Source: Bacteroidales bacterium (GTDB taxonomy: Bacteria; Bacteroidota; Bacteroidia; Bacteroidales; UBA7960). Taken from it: a stretch of DNA of 11,999 bases. A program made the translations under genes and the position numbers. The number at the start of each line of letters is the position of its first letter. Position 1 is the stretch's first letter. Positions 1 to 6,216 of this stretch are shown here, piece by piece. The notes beneath the pieces are model-generated. The model made no database searches, was not told the origin of the DNA, and saw only the letters and a program-made list of their open reading frames with translations. The DNA is taken from positions 1-11,999 of the forward strand of contig SKTQ01000055.1 in assembly GCA_007122505.1 (NCBI GenBank), in the 5' to 3' direction.

Positions 1-717
1 AGTGATGGAATACTGGTTTTTGACGGGATCACCTTCACCACAGCGGCTGCCGATATGCAACTGACGGCTATGTATCGCACACCAAGAAAAAACCACCTTT
101 ATCTCGGCATTGATTACCATATGTTTGACATAGATATTAGCAGGTTGCTGGATATGATCCCTGACATTGATACACTGATGCCTATGTTGCGGTCTTTTGA
201 GGGAGCGGGAGAGTTTCACCTAGCCGTTGAAACCTACCTGGACTCGTTATACAACATCAAAAAATCAACTTTACGCGGTGCGTCTTCCATCAGGGGAAAG
301 GATTTGGTATTGATGGACGGTGAAACATTCACAGAGATCGCCCAAACGCTCCGGTTTAGCAAAAGAGCTGAGAACCGCGTTGATTCATTGTCGGCCGAGT
401 TTACCATATTCCGCGAAGAAATTGACGTTTTTCCTTTCCTGATCGTGATGGACAGGTACAAGGCCGTTGTAGGAGGGCGGCACAATTTCGACATGAGCTT
501 CAATTATCACATTTCCGTGGTGGACTCTCCCCTGCCGCTGAGGTTTGGTGTGGACATCACTGGTACCATGGGCAATTTGCGTTTCAGGCCTACAAGTGCC
601 AGATATGCAGAATTTTACCGGCCTGTTCAACGCAGGGTTGTAGAAAACTACCAAATGGAGTTACGAAGAATTATCAGGGAGGCACTGATAAAAAACATCC
701 GCGAACAAGGGTTGTAG
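1..717 (+). CDS. AsmA-like envelope protein, C-terminal part (5' end outside window)
   Basis: The reading frame is open from the first base of the window, so the gene starts upstream and only its last 238 residues are seen. The methionine at 55 is therefore internal. The visible part resembles the C-terminal region of Bacteroidota AsmA-like proteins: a stretch on mean ligand/threshold planes (FEGAGEFHLAVETY), then the SSIRGKDLVLMDGETF segment about residues 95-110 of the visible part, then beta-rich sequence ending in a basic helix (RRIIREALIKNIREQGL). AsmA-like proteins are large, inner-membrane-anchored periplasmic proteins linked to outer-membrane lipid homeostasis, and related to the bridge-like lipid transfer family; this role is family knowledge and is not shown here. 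No downstream partner follows: the next gene is 280 bp away with its own promoter. The family call rests on sequence recognition only. Confidence 0.75.
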   Translation, partial: SDGILVFDGITFTTAAADMQLTAMYRTPRKNHLYLGIDYHMFDIDISRLLDMIPDIDTLMPMLRSFEGAGEFHLAVETYLDSLYNIKKSTLRGASSIRGKDLVLMDGETFTEIAQTLRFSKRAENRVDSLSAEFTIFREEIDVFPFLIVMDRYKAVVGGRHNFDMSFNYHISVVDSPLPLRFGVDITGTMGNLRFRPTSARYAEFYRPVQRRVVENYQMELRRIIREALIKNIREQGL

Positions 718-950
718 CCTATTTTGATATTGAACCAAGTCACATAAAAACGGTTTGGCCAACAATACTATTATTGATAGAGCTAAGAAAACAAATCAAA
801 GCTGTCTGGAGAAATCCATAGATTATTCCAACCATCCATAACAATCAGGTTCATCTTATACATATCCCTTCTGACTGATATGTGTATAGAAAAGAATTAT
901 ACCGCTTAACGTAACAACCTGACCATTAGCCATAAAAGTCAATTTTTTTC
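718..950. other. Gene-free spacer with one imperfect inverted repeat
   Basis: This is an AT-rich spacer between the AsmA-like gene and the promoter of the nuclease gene. The only structure seen is an imperfect inverted repeat, TATACATATC at 857-866 against GATATGTGTATA at 877-888, with a two-base bulge and a 10-base loop. No T-run follows it, so it is not a convincing terminator. No coding signal was seen on either strand. Confidence 0.4.
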
Positions 951-981
951 TTGTGATTATCCCATCTGCAACATATATTTG
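951..981 (+). promoter_or_regulatory. Bacteroidota-type promoter of the nuclease gene
   Basis: TTG at 951-953 and TATATTTG at 974-981 are separated by 20 bases. This fits the known Bacteroidota sigma-A pattern (a TTG-containing -33 element, 19-21 bases, TAnnTTTG at -7). Transcription would begin a few bases after 981, just upstream of the ATG at 998. A possible earlier ATG at 953 lies inside the promoter and cannot be the start. The same -7/leader layout recurs before the truncated paralogue at 2678. Confidence 0.65.
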
Positions 982-997
982 CAGAAAAATCTTTGCT

Positions 998-1648
998 ATG
1001 TTTACGGATGAGCATCATGACGAAACCAATGAGCCTATGCCACAATATGAGCCTGGACTAACATTTGAAAAGGTATGGGCCATGATGCAGGAAAGCAACC
1101 GAAAGTTTGAAAAAAGCTGCGAAGAATGGGACAAGCGATTTGAGAAAGACCGTGAAATCTGGCAAAAGCAATCAGAGGAAGTCAACCGCAAACTAATGGA
1201 GACTGCACGCCTGATCGGTGAACTAAGAGAAGAATACAAAAACCGGTGGGGCGAACTGGTGGAAACACTGGTATCTGGAAATTTGCTCAGGCTTCTTCGG
1301 GAAAGAGGAATTTTGGTAAACAAGCTTAAACAAAGGGTGAGTCAGGCCCATGGGGAACCCAATTACGAGCTTGATATTGTCGCACAAAATGGCGATGAGG
1401 TGGTGATCGTAGAAGTCAAATCTGTATTGAACCCCGAAAGCGTGAAGCACTTTCTGCACCAACTGAAGCTTGTCAGAAAAGAAAGTAAGCGGTTTCGTCA
1501 AAAGAAAATCATTGGTGCGGTAGCTTTCCTGAAAGAACACTGCGACGCTTCCGGTATGGCGATCAATCAGGGACTGCTGGTCATTCGTGCAACCGGCGAC
1601 AGTGCTGAAGTCATCAATGATAGGGATTTTGTACCGAAAAGATTTTAG
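998..1648 (+). CDS. DUF3782-like protein: coiled coil plus PD-(D/E)XK nuclease domain
   Basis: The product has 216 residues from the ATG at 998; the in-frame ATG at 953 is rejected because it falls within the promoter. Residues about 1-20 are acidic and variable. Residues about 22-82 are a charged, repetitive helix predicted to form a coiled coil (FEKVWAMMQESNRKFEKS). Residues about 84-216 form a small restriction-endonuclease-like domain. Its visible active-site pattern is a glutamate in WGELVETLV (E86 or E89), D126 in ELDIVA, and E139-x-K141 in VIVEVKS, followed by a helix (HFLHQLKLV) and a final strand (NQGLLVIRA). This matches the DUF3782-like PD-(D/E)XK proteins common in Bacteroidota, Cyanobacteria and Archaea. 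Their substrate is not established; nuclease activity is inferred from the motif. It is a single-gene unit. A truncated paralogue lies 1 kb downstream. Confidence 0.8.
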   Translation: MFTDEHHDETNEPMPQYEPGLTFEKVWAMMQESNRKFEKSCEEWDKRFEKDREIWQKQSEEVNRKLMETARLIGELREEYKNRWGELVETLVSGNLLRLLRERGILVNKLKQRVSQAHGEPNYELDIVAQNGDEVVIVEVKSVLNPESVKHFLHQLKLVRKESKRFRQKKIIGAVAFLKEHCDASGMAINQGLLVIRATGDSAEVINDRDFVPKRF

Positions 1649-1696
1649 TTAAGGACTAGACCACCTCCTATGATGGTAACAATCAGAGAGCTGTAT

Positions 1697-1730
1697 GCGG
1701 ACACATATTTTGTCATATATGGCTGTCCGC
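1697..1730 (+). terminator. Hairpin downstream of nuclease gene, possible terminator
   Basis: GCGGACA at 1697-1703 pairs perfectly with TGTCCGC at 1724-1730. Inner ATAT/ATAT complementarity can extend the stem. It lies 49 bases after the nuclease stop codon. The following bases (TTCTTGG) are only weakly T-rich, so an intrinsic terminator is possible but not certain. Confidence 0.35.
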
Positions 1731-1875
1731 TTCTTGGTGATCAACCAGGCGAACTACCCTGGTATGATTCCCGGCCATGTTCTGTTTGACAATGAGATAC
1801 AGGCATTCGAAACCCATGTTGCATAATTCTTTTCAAAAAATGCTTGTTTAATGCGTTTTGCATTTTAACAGCTGT

Positions 1876-1883
1876 TATATTTG
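1876..1883 (+). promoter_or_regulatory. Candidate -7 element for the DUF2892 gene
   Basis: TATATTTG matches the Bacteroidota -7 consensus TAnnTTTG. A TTTTG at 1856-1860 lies 15 bases upstream, shorter than the usual 19-21, so the pair is incomplete. Use of this promoter would give a leader of about 95 bases containing the 1912-1932 palindrome. Confidence 0.3.
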
Positions 1884-1911
1884 CATATACTTTCCCTGCT
1901 TCTTTTGTTAA

Positions 1912-1932
1912 CCAAATATGTGGCATATTTGG
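1912..1932. promoter_or_regulatory. Perfect 9-bp palindrome, possible operator or leader hairpin
   Basis: CCAAATATG at 1912-1920 and CATATTTGG at 1924-1932 are exact reverse complements around a 3-base spacer. The palindrome lies 51 bases before the start of the small membrane protein gene and after a candidate -7 element. Symmetric sites of this size are typical of binding sites for dimeric regulators; no regulator is encoded in the window, so function is inference. Confidence 0.4.
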
Positions 1933-1983
1933 GCCACAACCAGTATCAACAGGTCACTTATACAGCATTTTAAAAACATCATG

Positions 1984-2196
1984 ATGAAAAGAAACATTGG
2001 TACCACAGACAAAATTATCCGCCTGATCATCGCGATCATTCTTATTGTAATCTATTTTACCGGAATTGTTGAAGGAACATGGGCAATAATCTTCCCAATC
2101 GCAGCAATTGTCCTGGCCCTTACAACCATTACCGGATTTTGCGGGCTGTATCCTTTGTTTGGGATCAATACCTGCAAGATTAAGGACAAGAAGTGA
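1984..2196 (+). CDS. DUF2892-like small inner-membrane protein
   Basis: The product has 70 residues starting MKRNIGTTDKIIRLI. An ATG immediately before (1981) and one at 1918 are in frame, but the family normally begins with this M-K/R-x-N-x-G-x-x-D segment, so 1984 is preferred. There are two hydrophobic segments, about residues 12-30 and 33-52, followed by FCGLYPLFGINTC with two cysteines and a short lysine-rich tail. The length, the N-terminal motif and the GFCGLYPLFGINTC ending match the DUF2892 (YgaP transmembrane-like) family. In other proteins this module anchors a rhodanese domain to the membrane; here it stands alone and no rhodanese gene is nearby. The cysteines suggest a possible link to sulfur or redox chemistry, which is inference only. 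Confidence 0.8.
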   Translation: MKRNIGTTDKIIRLIIAIILIVIYFTGIVEGTWAIIFPIAAIVLALTTITGFCGLYPLFGINTCKIKDKK

Positions 2197-2367
2197 GAGC
2201 AGAGGATGAAAATCGGGGAATAATGATAGCTGGGAGCTGGACTTAAGAGACTGAAGGGACTTGAGAGACAGAGACCTTCTGACCTTTTGACATTTGCACA
2301 TTTTCGCTTCGCGCTGTCATTTATAGTCATTGGCATTAGTAACTTTGTGTCCTTTATGTTAAAAATC

Positions 2368-2489
2368 AACCGCAAAGACGCTGAGGGCGCAAAGAAAATG
2401 TGTAAATATACCAATGTATCAATGTGAAAATGTACCAATGTCCCCTTCTTTGCGGTCTTTGCGTGAAAAACTTTGCGGTCTTTGCGTGG
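2368..2489. repeat. Left arm of an inverted dispersed repeat
   Basis: This segment runs from AACCGCAAAGACGC through a block with repeated CAATGT units to TCTTTGCGGTCTTTGCGTG. Read on the opposite strand, 3194-3305 follows the same order: a GCAAAGAAAAT block, CCAATGTATCAATGT, GAAAATGTACCAATG, then a CTTTGCGG block. The arms are therefore imperfect inverted copies about 0.7 kb apart, and the truncated gene lies between them. Such CGCAAAGA...TCTTTGCG units are scattered in many Bacteroidota genomes. Confidence 0.6.
2448..2488. repeat. Tandem 18-bp duplicate
   Basis: CTTTGCGGTCTTTGCGTG occurs at 2448-2465 and again exactly at 2471-2488, giving a period of 23 bases. It forms the right edge of the left inverted-repeat arm. 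Confidence 0.7.
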
Positions 2490-2632
2490 AATTATTTTTA
2501 CTACACAAAAACATTTTTTTTGAAAAAATGATTGTGATTGAAAAAAATGCACGAAGGCATATGCTTTAACCTACCACCGACCACTTAACCGTAAAAAGTG
2601 CCCGATCGCTGATATTCAGTAAAATAATTTTA

Positions 2633-2661
2633 TTGATTTAAATAATAATACATTATATTTA
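2633..2661 (+). promoter_or_regulatory. Candidate promoter of the truncated paralogue
   Basis: TTG at 2633-2635 and TATATTTA at 2654-2661 are separated by 18 bases, close to the Bacteroidota pattern. The TATATTT block begins 24 bases before the ATG at 2678, exactly as in front of the full-length copy (974 to 998). In both copies AGAAAAAT begins 9 bases after the start of TATATTT (983-990 and 2663-2670). Confidence 0.5.
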
Positions 2662-2677
2662 TAGAAAAATATAAATA

Positions 2678-2881
2678 ATGGCAGCAGAAGACAAGGATGA
2701 TACGAACGATCCGGGCATGGTCAATGACGATGGCATGTACCATCAGAAAGAGCCGTTGAACTTTGAAAAGGTTTGGCAAATGTTTCAGGAAACGGATAAG
2801 AAGTTCCAGGAAACGGAACGCATTTTACAGCGTGCTTTCAGGAAAATCGGTGGACTCGGCAATAACATCGGTGAGTTCTGA
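2678..2881 (+). pseudogene. Truncated paralogue of the DUF3782-like nuclease protein
   Basis: The product has 67 residues. An acidic N-terminus with DDTNDP (full copy: DETNEP) is followed by LNFEKVWQMFQETDKKFQE, aligning with LTFEKVWAMMQESNRKFEK of the gene at 998. It then ends at RKIGGLGNNIGEF and a TGA. That final segment corresponds to the junction between coiled coil and nuclease domain in this family (full copy: LIGELREEYKNRWGELVE). No nuclease motif follows in any frame; downstream there are only repeats. The start is supported by the conserved promoter and leader. It is most likely the 5' remnant of a duplicated gene. A short peptide could still be expressed and might pair with the coiled coil of the full-length protein, but nothing in the sequence proves this. 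Confidence 0.65.
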
Positions 2882-2967
2882 AAAATGATGATCGATTGTC
2901 AATTATCGGTTGTCATATACTTCGCGTCATATATTGTCATTTAGCGCTTCGCGCTGTCATTTTTTTT

Positions 2968-3075
2968 TTGAACGCGGATGACACGGATGCTTCGCAACGC
3001 AGATAATCAAGGATAAAAGAAAAAATCCGCGGATATCCGCGCTCGCCACAGGCGATCCGTGTGATTCGCATTCCA
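2968..3075. repeat. Imperfect long palindrome with nested palindromes
   Basis: GCGGATGACACGGAT at 2974-2988 and ATCCGTGTGATTCGC at 3055-3069 are complementary at 13 of 15 positions, and the match extends outward with a few mismatches. Inside are a perfect 14-bp palindrome CGCGGATATCCGCG (3028-3041) and a hairpin TCGCC-ACA-GGCGA (3043-3055). The wording (GCGGAT, ACACGGAT, ATCCGTGT) is that of a dispersed intergenic repeat common in Bacteroidota. Confidence 0.6.
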
Positions 3076-3193
3076 TTATTGCTTCGCGTTATTTGTTGTC
3101 ATTTGGTGCTTCGTGCTTTCATTCATGGTCATTGGCATGAAAACTTTGTGTCCACTGTGTCTTTAGCGGTGAAAAAAACCACAAAGGGGCAAA

Positions 3194-3305
3194 ACACGCA
3201 AAGATTTTCACGCAAAAGCCGCAAAGATGGGGTCATTGGTACATTTTCACATTATTACATTGATACATTGGTGTATTTTCTTTGCGACCAATGCGCTTCT
3301 GCGGT
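3194..3305. repeat. Right arm of the inverted dispersed repeat
   Basis: On the complementary strand this segment reads ACCGC, GCAAAGAAAAT, CCAATGTATCAATGT, GAAAATGTACCAATG, CTTTGCGG, in the same order as 2368-2489 on the plus strand. The two arms could pair into a long cruciform or RNA duplex. The outer part ends 34 bases before the mrpG stop codon. Confidence 0.6.
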
Positions 3306-3339
3306 GAAAAAAAAGTATAGGCTTAATGGATAAAAAGAA

Positions 3340-3726
3340 TCAGAGCTTCTCAGCGTCTATGGATTTTCCCTCCTCTTGCGCATCCGGGTCCATTTCTTTT
3401 CTGTCAATGGCTTCCTGAAGCTCGTCCATTACATATCCCTCCCCTATGGGAACCTTCATGCGATGAGCCACACGGGCAAGCATATGCGCACCTATAGGTG
3501 CCGTAAGGATCACAAAAAGCACTACCATCAAAGCCTCAATGGCCACAATCCACTGCGGATGCCAAAGTAAAACGGCTGCAAGCATGAGAATGGCCCCCAG
3601 CGATGCAGCCTTGGTAATGGCATGCATGCGCATGTAAACATCAGACAATTTCACCACACCGATAGCCGCCACCAGCATAAAAAGTGATCCGGAAATCAGC
3701 AAAATCGATACAATCCACTCCATCAT
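3340..3726 (-). CDS. mrpG: Na+/H+ antiporter subunit MrpG
   Basis: The product has 128 residues and three membrane segments (about 4-26, 40-58, 60-82), followed by a hydrophilic tail rich in acidic residues (about 90-128). The PhaG/MnhG signature is clear: GVVKLSDVYMRMHAITKAAS at 23-42 and TAPIGAHMLAR at 75-85. MrpG is a small integral subunit of the Mrp Na+/H+ antiporter. Its start codon overlaps the mrpF stop by 4 bp (ATGA), pointing to translational coupling; a second ATG three bases later is the alternative start. It is the last gene of the operon. No strong terminator follows: only a weak AGAA...TTCTTTTT just past the stop. Confidence 0.95.
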   Translation of the reverse strand: MMEWIVSILLISGSLFMLVAAIGVVKLSDVYMRMHAITKAASLGAILMLAAVLLWHPQWIVAIEALMVVLFVILTAPIGAHMLARVAHRMKVPIGEGYVMDELQEAIDRKEMDPDAQEEGKSIDAEKL

Positions 3727-4013
3727 AAGTCAATCCTCCTTTTCAGGTATTTGGCGAAAGCAATATTTCCCATAAAAACCAATAAAGCAATAATAACGGC
3801 TACATTGAGATATACCGGCTGACCGGTTAGCATAATATACGTGATGATAAGACCGATTACCAGGGATGCCACCAAATCCATTACCACGATACGATCAGGT
3901 AATGACGGACCGGCCAGCAACCTGTAAAGGCCTGCGAAAAGGGAAACGGTCAAACAGGCAAAACTAAAGTAAACGGCAAAGTTCAGTATCGGATAAGCTT
4001 CCAGACTTTCCAT
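3723..4013 (-). CDS. mrpF: Na+/H+ antiporter subunit MrpF
   Basis: The product has 96 residues, the normal size for MrpF (PhaF/MnhF), with three membrane helices (about 12-32, 42-62, 66-88). The conserved loop GPSLPDRIVVMD at 35-46 carries the aspartates typical of the family (D40, D46). In Mrp complexes MrpF sits with MrpG and MrpE beside the C-terminal part of MrpA, where sodium passage is proposed. It starts 13 bp after mrpE and overlaps mrpG by 4 bp. Confidence 0.95.
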   Translation of the reverse strand: MESLEAYPILNFAVYFSFACLTVSLFAGLYRLLAGPSLPDRIVVMDLVASLVIGLIITYIMLTGQPVYLNVAVIIALLVFMGNIAFAKYLKRRIDL

Positions 4014-4026
4014 AATGCAAATGCTT

Positions 4027-4374
4027 TTATTCGAAAATTAATTGAATGCGATGCTCCAGCTCTCCCTTGATTTTTTGTATAAACTTTTCTTTATCAAAAA
4101 GGTACATAGCATGGATATAAATCTTCTTTTTGTCCGGGGTCATATCAACCGTGAGGCTGCCCGGCGTCATGGAAATCAGATTGGCAAGGGCAATGATGGC
4201 TGTCTCACTTTTCAGATCAATCGGCACTTCCACAAAGCCGGGGCGCATAAGGTCTTTTGGCGTCATGATATCATAAGCCACATACAGACTGGACAACACA
4301 AGCTCCTTCAGGTAATAGATAATGAAGGCGATTAACCTGAACAACCGGACGAAGAAATAGAGAAATCTGCGCAT
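4027..4374 (-). CDS. mrpE: Na+/H+ antiporter subunit MrpE, short form
   Basis: The product has 115 residues, whereas well-studied MrpE proteins have about 158. The soluble C-terminal half is typical: a segment around ALANLISMTPGSLTVDM (about 63-79) and KKIYIHAMYLFDKE (about 83-96). The N-terminus has only one hydrophobic stretch (about 8-33), so one or two leading helices are missing. The start is well bounded: reading upstream in frame there is a TGA at 4416-4414 and no ATG, GTG or TTG between it and 4374, and the mrpD stop lies only 11 bp upstream. The short form is thus genuine in this sequence. It may be a lineage variant that still docks on the complex; this is inference. Confidence 0.9.
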   Translation of the reverse strand: MRRFLYFFVRLFRLIAFIIYYLKELVLSSLYVAYDIMTPKDLMRPGFVEVPIDLKSETAIIALANLISMTPGSLTVDMTPDKKKIYIHAMYLFDKEKFIQKIKGELEHRIQLIFE

Positions 4375-4385
4375 GTTATGATTAT

Positions 4386-5870
4386 TTATGGTGATGTTTG
4401 GTTCAGTATGGCGTCAATGTATTGATAGGGGTCTTTGAGCTGCATGGCAGCCTGATGCGTCAACTCCATCGCAGGGCCTGCAAAAATACCAAGCAGGATA
4501 ACGGCAGCTGCCAGCAATGTGGTTGCAGCTATTGCCGATCGGTTAACAGGCTGTGCCTTCTGTGCATCTTCCGGTGTCTTTTTGAAATATGCTTCATTCC
4601 AGATTTTGATCATGGAAAACAAGGTAAAGAAGCCAACGGCAATAGCCACAGCTGTGATGAGATATTCACCGGCTGCAAAACCACCTTTGATGAGAAACAA
4701 TTTGCCAAAGAATCCGGGCAGAGGAGGTATGCCGGCCAGCGACATAGCGGGTATAAAAAAGAGCAAAGCCAGGAAGGGTGCCGCTTTGTATAACCCTCCA
4801 AGGTATTTTAGGTCATAACTGCCCAGACGCTGGAAAACAAGTCCGCCTGCCAGAAATGTATTTGTTTTGGACAGCATATTGTGCACCGTAAAATAGATGG
4901 CCGCTGCCAAAGAATTAACACTGAAGATTGCCAGCCCCATTACCATATAGCCCACCTGGCTGATGATATGAAAAGACAGGATTTTGCGGATGTCAAACTG
5001 TGACGCAGCCATGAGAACACCCACCGACATGGTAAGTCCGGCAATAATCAGCAGGAAGAGCTTCCAGAACATGACATCCTGGACAACAAAAAGACTGTAA
5101 AAACGAAACATGGTATAGATACCCACTTTCGTTAGCGTACCTGCAAAAAGTGCAGTAATCGGCACAGGAGGTGTATGATAGGACGCAGGCAACCAGAAAA
5201 AGAAGGGAAAAAGCGCAGCTTTCACACTAAAAGCGACAAAAAACAGCATAAGCGCTCCATTAATGTATGGCATGTTTTCCCATGTACGCATCTTGTATGC
5301 CAGATCAGCCATATTCAGGGTACCGGTCTGTCCGTAAAGTATCCCTATGGCCGACACAAAGAAAATGGAGGCCACAAAGCTGATAGTAACATACTTTACA
5401 CTTCCCCGAAGTTGCTCTGCTGAGCCGCCGAGAGCGATCAGCACAAATGAGGAGGTAAGCATCACTTCATACCAGACATACATGTTAAAGATGTCCCCGG
5501 TTAGGAAGGCACCGTTAACGCCCATCAGCAAACCAAAAACCAGCGGATAATAACCGGCCGTTTGCCTTTCCTTATCAATAAAACCAGGACTGTAAACCAT
5601 AACCACCACGGCCACAAAAGATGTGGTGATCAGCATAATGGCCGACAGCAGGTCAGCCACAAGGGTAATGCCATAGGGAGCAGGCCATGTGCCCAATTGT
5701 ATGGTAAGGATTCCTTCTGTTGCAACCTGGCTAAGCAAAAGTGCCGATACAACCGTCAACGCCACAGCCGACAGCAAACTAAAAGCCTGTTGGAAAAAGA
5801 GCCATCTGCGCGTAAAAATGAGCAGCACCATAAACACCAACGGCAGAATAATTGGTAAAACCAGTATCAT
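4386..5870 (-). CDS. mrpD: Na+/H+ antiporter subunit MrpD
   Basis: The product has 494 residues and about 14 predicted membrane helices; it belongs to the NuoL/M/N-like proton-channel family. The visible key residues are E135 in FNMYVWYEVML, K217 in FSVKAALFPFFFWLP and K248 in AGTLTKVGIY, the counterparts of the glutamate and lysines needed for proton transfer in MrpD and in complex I subunits. A further conserved stretch is AGIPPLPGFFGK near residue 385. MrpD is one of two antiporter-like subunits of the Mrp complex. It starts 2 bp after mrpC and ends 11 bp before mrpE. Confidence 0.96.
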   Translation of the reverse strand: MILVLPIILPLVFMVLLIFTRRWLFFQQAFSLLSAVALTVVSALLLSQVATEGILTIQLGTWPAPYGITLVADLLSAIMLITTSFVAVVVMVYSPGFIDKERQTAGYYPLVFGLLMGVNGAFLTGDIFNMYVWYEVMLTSSFVLIALGGSAEQLRGSVKYVTISFVASIFFVSAIGILYGQTGTLNMADLAYKMRTWENMPYINGALMLFFVAFSVKAALFPFFFWLPASYHTPPVPITALFAGTLTKVGIYTMFRFYSLFVVQDVMFWKLFLLIIAGLTMSVGVLMAASQFDIRKILSFHIISQVGYMVMGLAIFSVNSLAAAIYFTVHNMLSKTNTFLAGGLVFQRLGSYDLKYLGGLYKAAPFLALLFFIPAMSLAGIPPLPGFFGKLFLIKGGFAAGEYLITAVAIAVGFFTLFSMIKIWNEAYFKKTPEDAQKAQPVNRSAIAATTLLAAAVILLGIFAGPAMELTHQAAMQLKDPYQYIDAILNQTSP

Positions 5871-5872
5871 CG

Positions 5873-6214
5873 TTATTCGTTTTCAGAGAGTTCGTCTAAA
5901 TCAACTGTTTTGGTAACACTGTAGAATCGATACACCAACACCAGGGCAAAGGCGGTAACACCCAGCCCAATCACAATCGCTGTAAGTATCAGGGCCTGGG
6001 GCAGAGGATCAGCCATGCTTTCCGATTCACCGGTAATAAAGCGGATAAAAGCGGGATAACCACTGGTAAGCCCGCTGGCTACAAACAAAAGCAGGTTGGT
6101 AGCATGTCCGAGAAATATTAGTCCCAATATCAATTTGAAGATGTTTCGGCGGAGCAGCAAATAGACCGCTGACCCGTATAAAACACCAATAACAACTGCC
6201 AGTAATAGAAGCAT
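5873..6214 (-). CDS. mrpC: Na+/H+ antiporter subunit MrpC
   Basis: The product has 113 residues, normal for MrpC, with three membrane helices; it is homologous to the complex I subunit NuoK. Typical motifs are GLIFLGHATNLLLF at 31-44 and DPLPQALILTAIVIGLG at 69-85, the latter being the family's best-conserved segment. The tail is acidic (DLDELSENE). It lies 2 bp after mrpB and 2 bp before mrpD, consistent with coupled translation. Confidence 0.96.
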   Translation of the reverse strand: MLLLLAVVIGVLYGSAVYLLLRRNIFKLILGLIFLGHATNLLLFVASGLTSGYPAFIRFITGESESMADPLPQALILTAIVIGLGVTAFALVLVYRFYSVTKTVDLDELSENE

Positions 6215-6216
6215 AT

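Larger units (their letters stand above)
1649..1983. other. Gene-poor stretch between nuclease and DUF2892 genes
   Basis: This 335-bp stretch holds a hairpin at 1697-1730, a TATATTTG -7-like element at 1876-1883 and a palindrome at 1912-1932. A 43-codon plus-strand frame runs from the ATG at 1695 to the stop at 1824-1826. Its last 34 residues look protein-like (e.g. NQANYPGMIPGHVLFDN), but I do not recognise them, so it may be chance or the tail of a lost gene. The complementary-strand frame at 1741-1926 matches no family I know. Confidence 0.4.
2197..2632. other. Non-coding, repeat-rich stretch
   Basis: No credible gene is seen on either strand. Bases about 2216-2300 are degenerate short direct repeats (GAGACTGAAGGGACTTGAGAG-like). 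CGCTTCGCGCTGTCATT at 2305-2321 recurs exactly at 2945-2961. GTCATTGGCAT and AACTTTGTGTCC (2326-2352) recur in the same order at 3128-3153. The left inverted-repeat arm is at 2368-2489. Long complementary-strand frames here cross these repeats and look artificial. Confidence 0.6.
2882..3339. other. Non-coding, repeat-rich stretch
   Basis: No credible gene is seen. The stretch contains GTCATATA/TTGTCATT-like short repeats (2915-2942), a small hairpin AGCGC-TTC-GCGCT (2943-2955), a T-run, an imperfect palindromic repeat (2968-3075), a GCTTCG-rich stretch sharing words with 2305-2352, and the right inverted-repeat arm (3194-3305). A 90-codon plus-strand frame across 3061-3333 is built from these repeats and has no protein-like character. 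Confidence 0.6.

Noticed and set aside
953..997. Earlier in-frame ATG for the nuclease gene
   Set aside because: It lies within the TTG-N20-TATATTTG promoter, and the paralogue supports the start at 998.
2401..2488. CRISPR-like spaced repeats
   Set aside because: Units are short, degenerate and unevenly spaced, there are only two exact long copies, and no cas gene is present.
2052..2552. 166-codon minus-strand frame
   Set aside because: It overlaps the DUF2892-like gene and the repeat arm; its composition reflects repeats and it resembles no protein family.
3061..3333. 90-codon plus-strand frame before mrpG
   Set aside because: It is composed of the dispersed repeat and shows no protein-like pattern.
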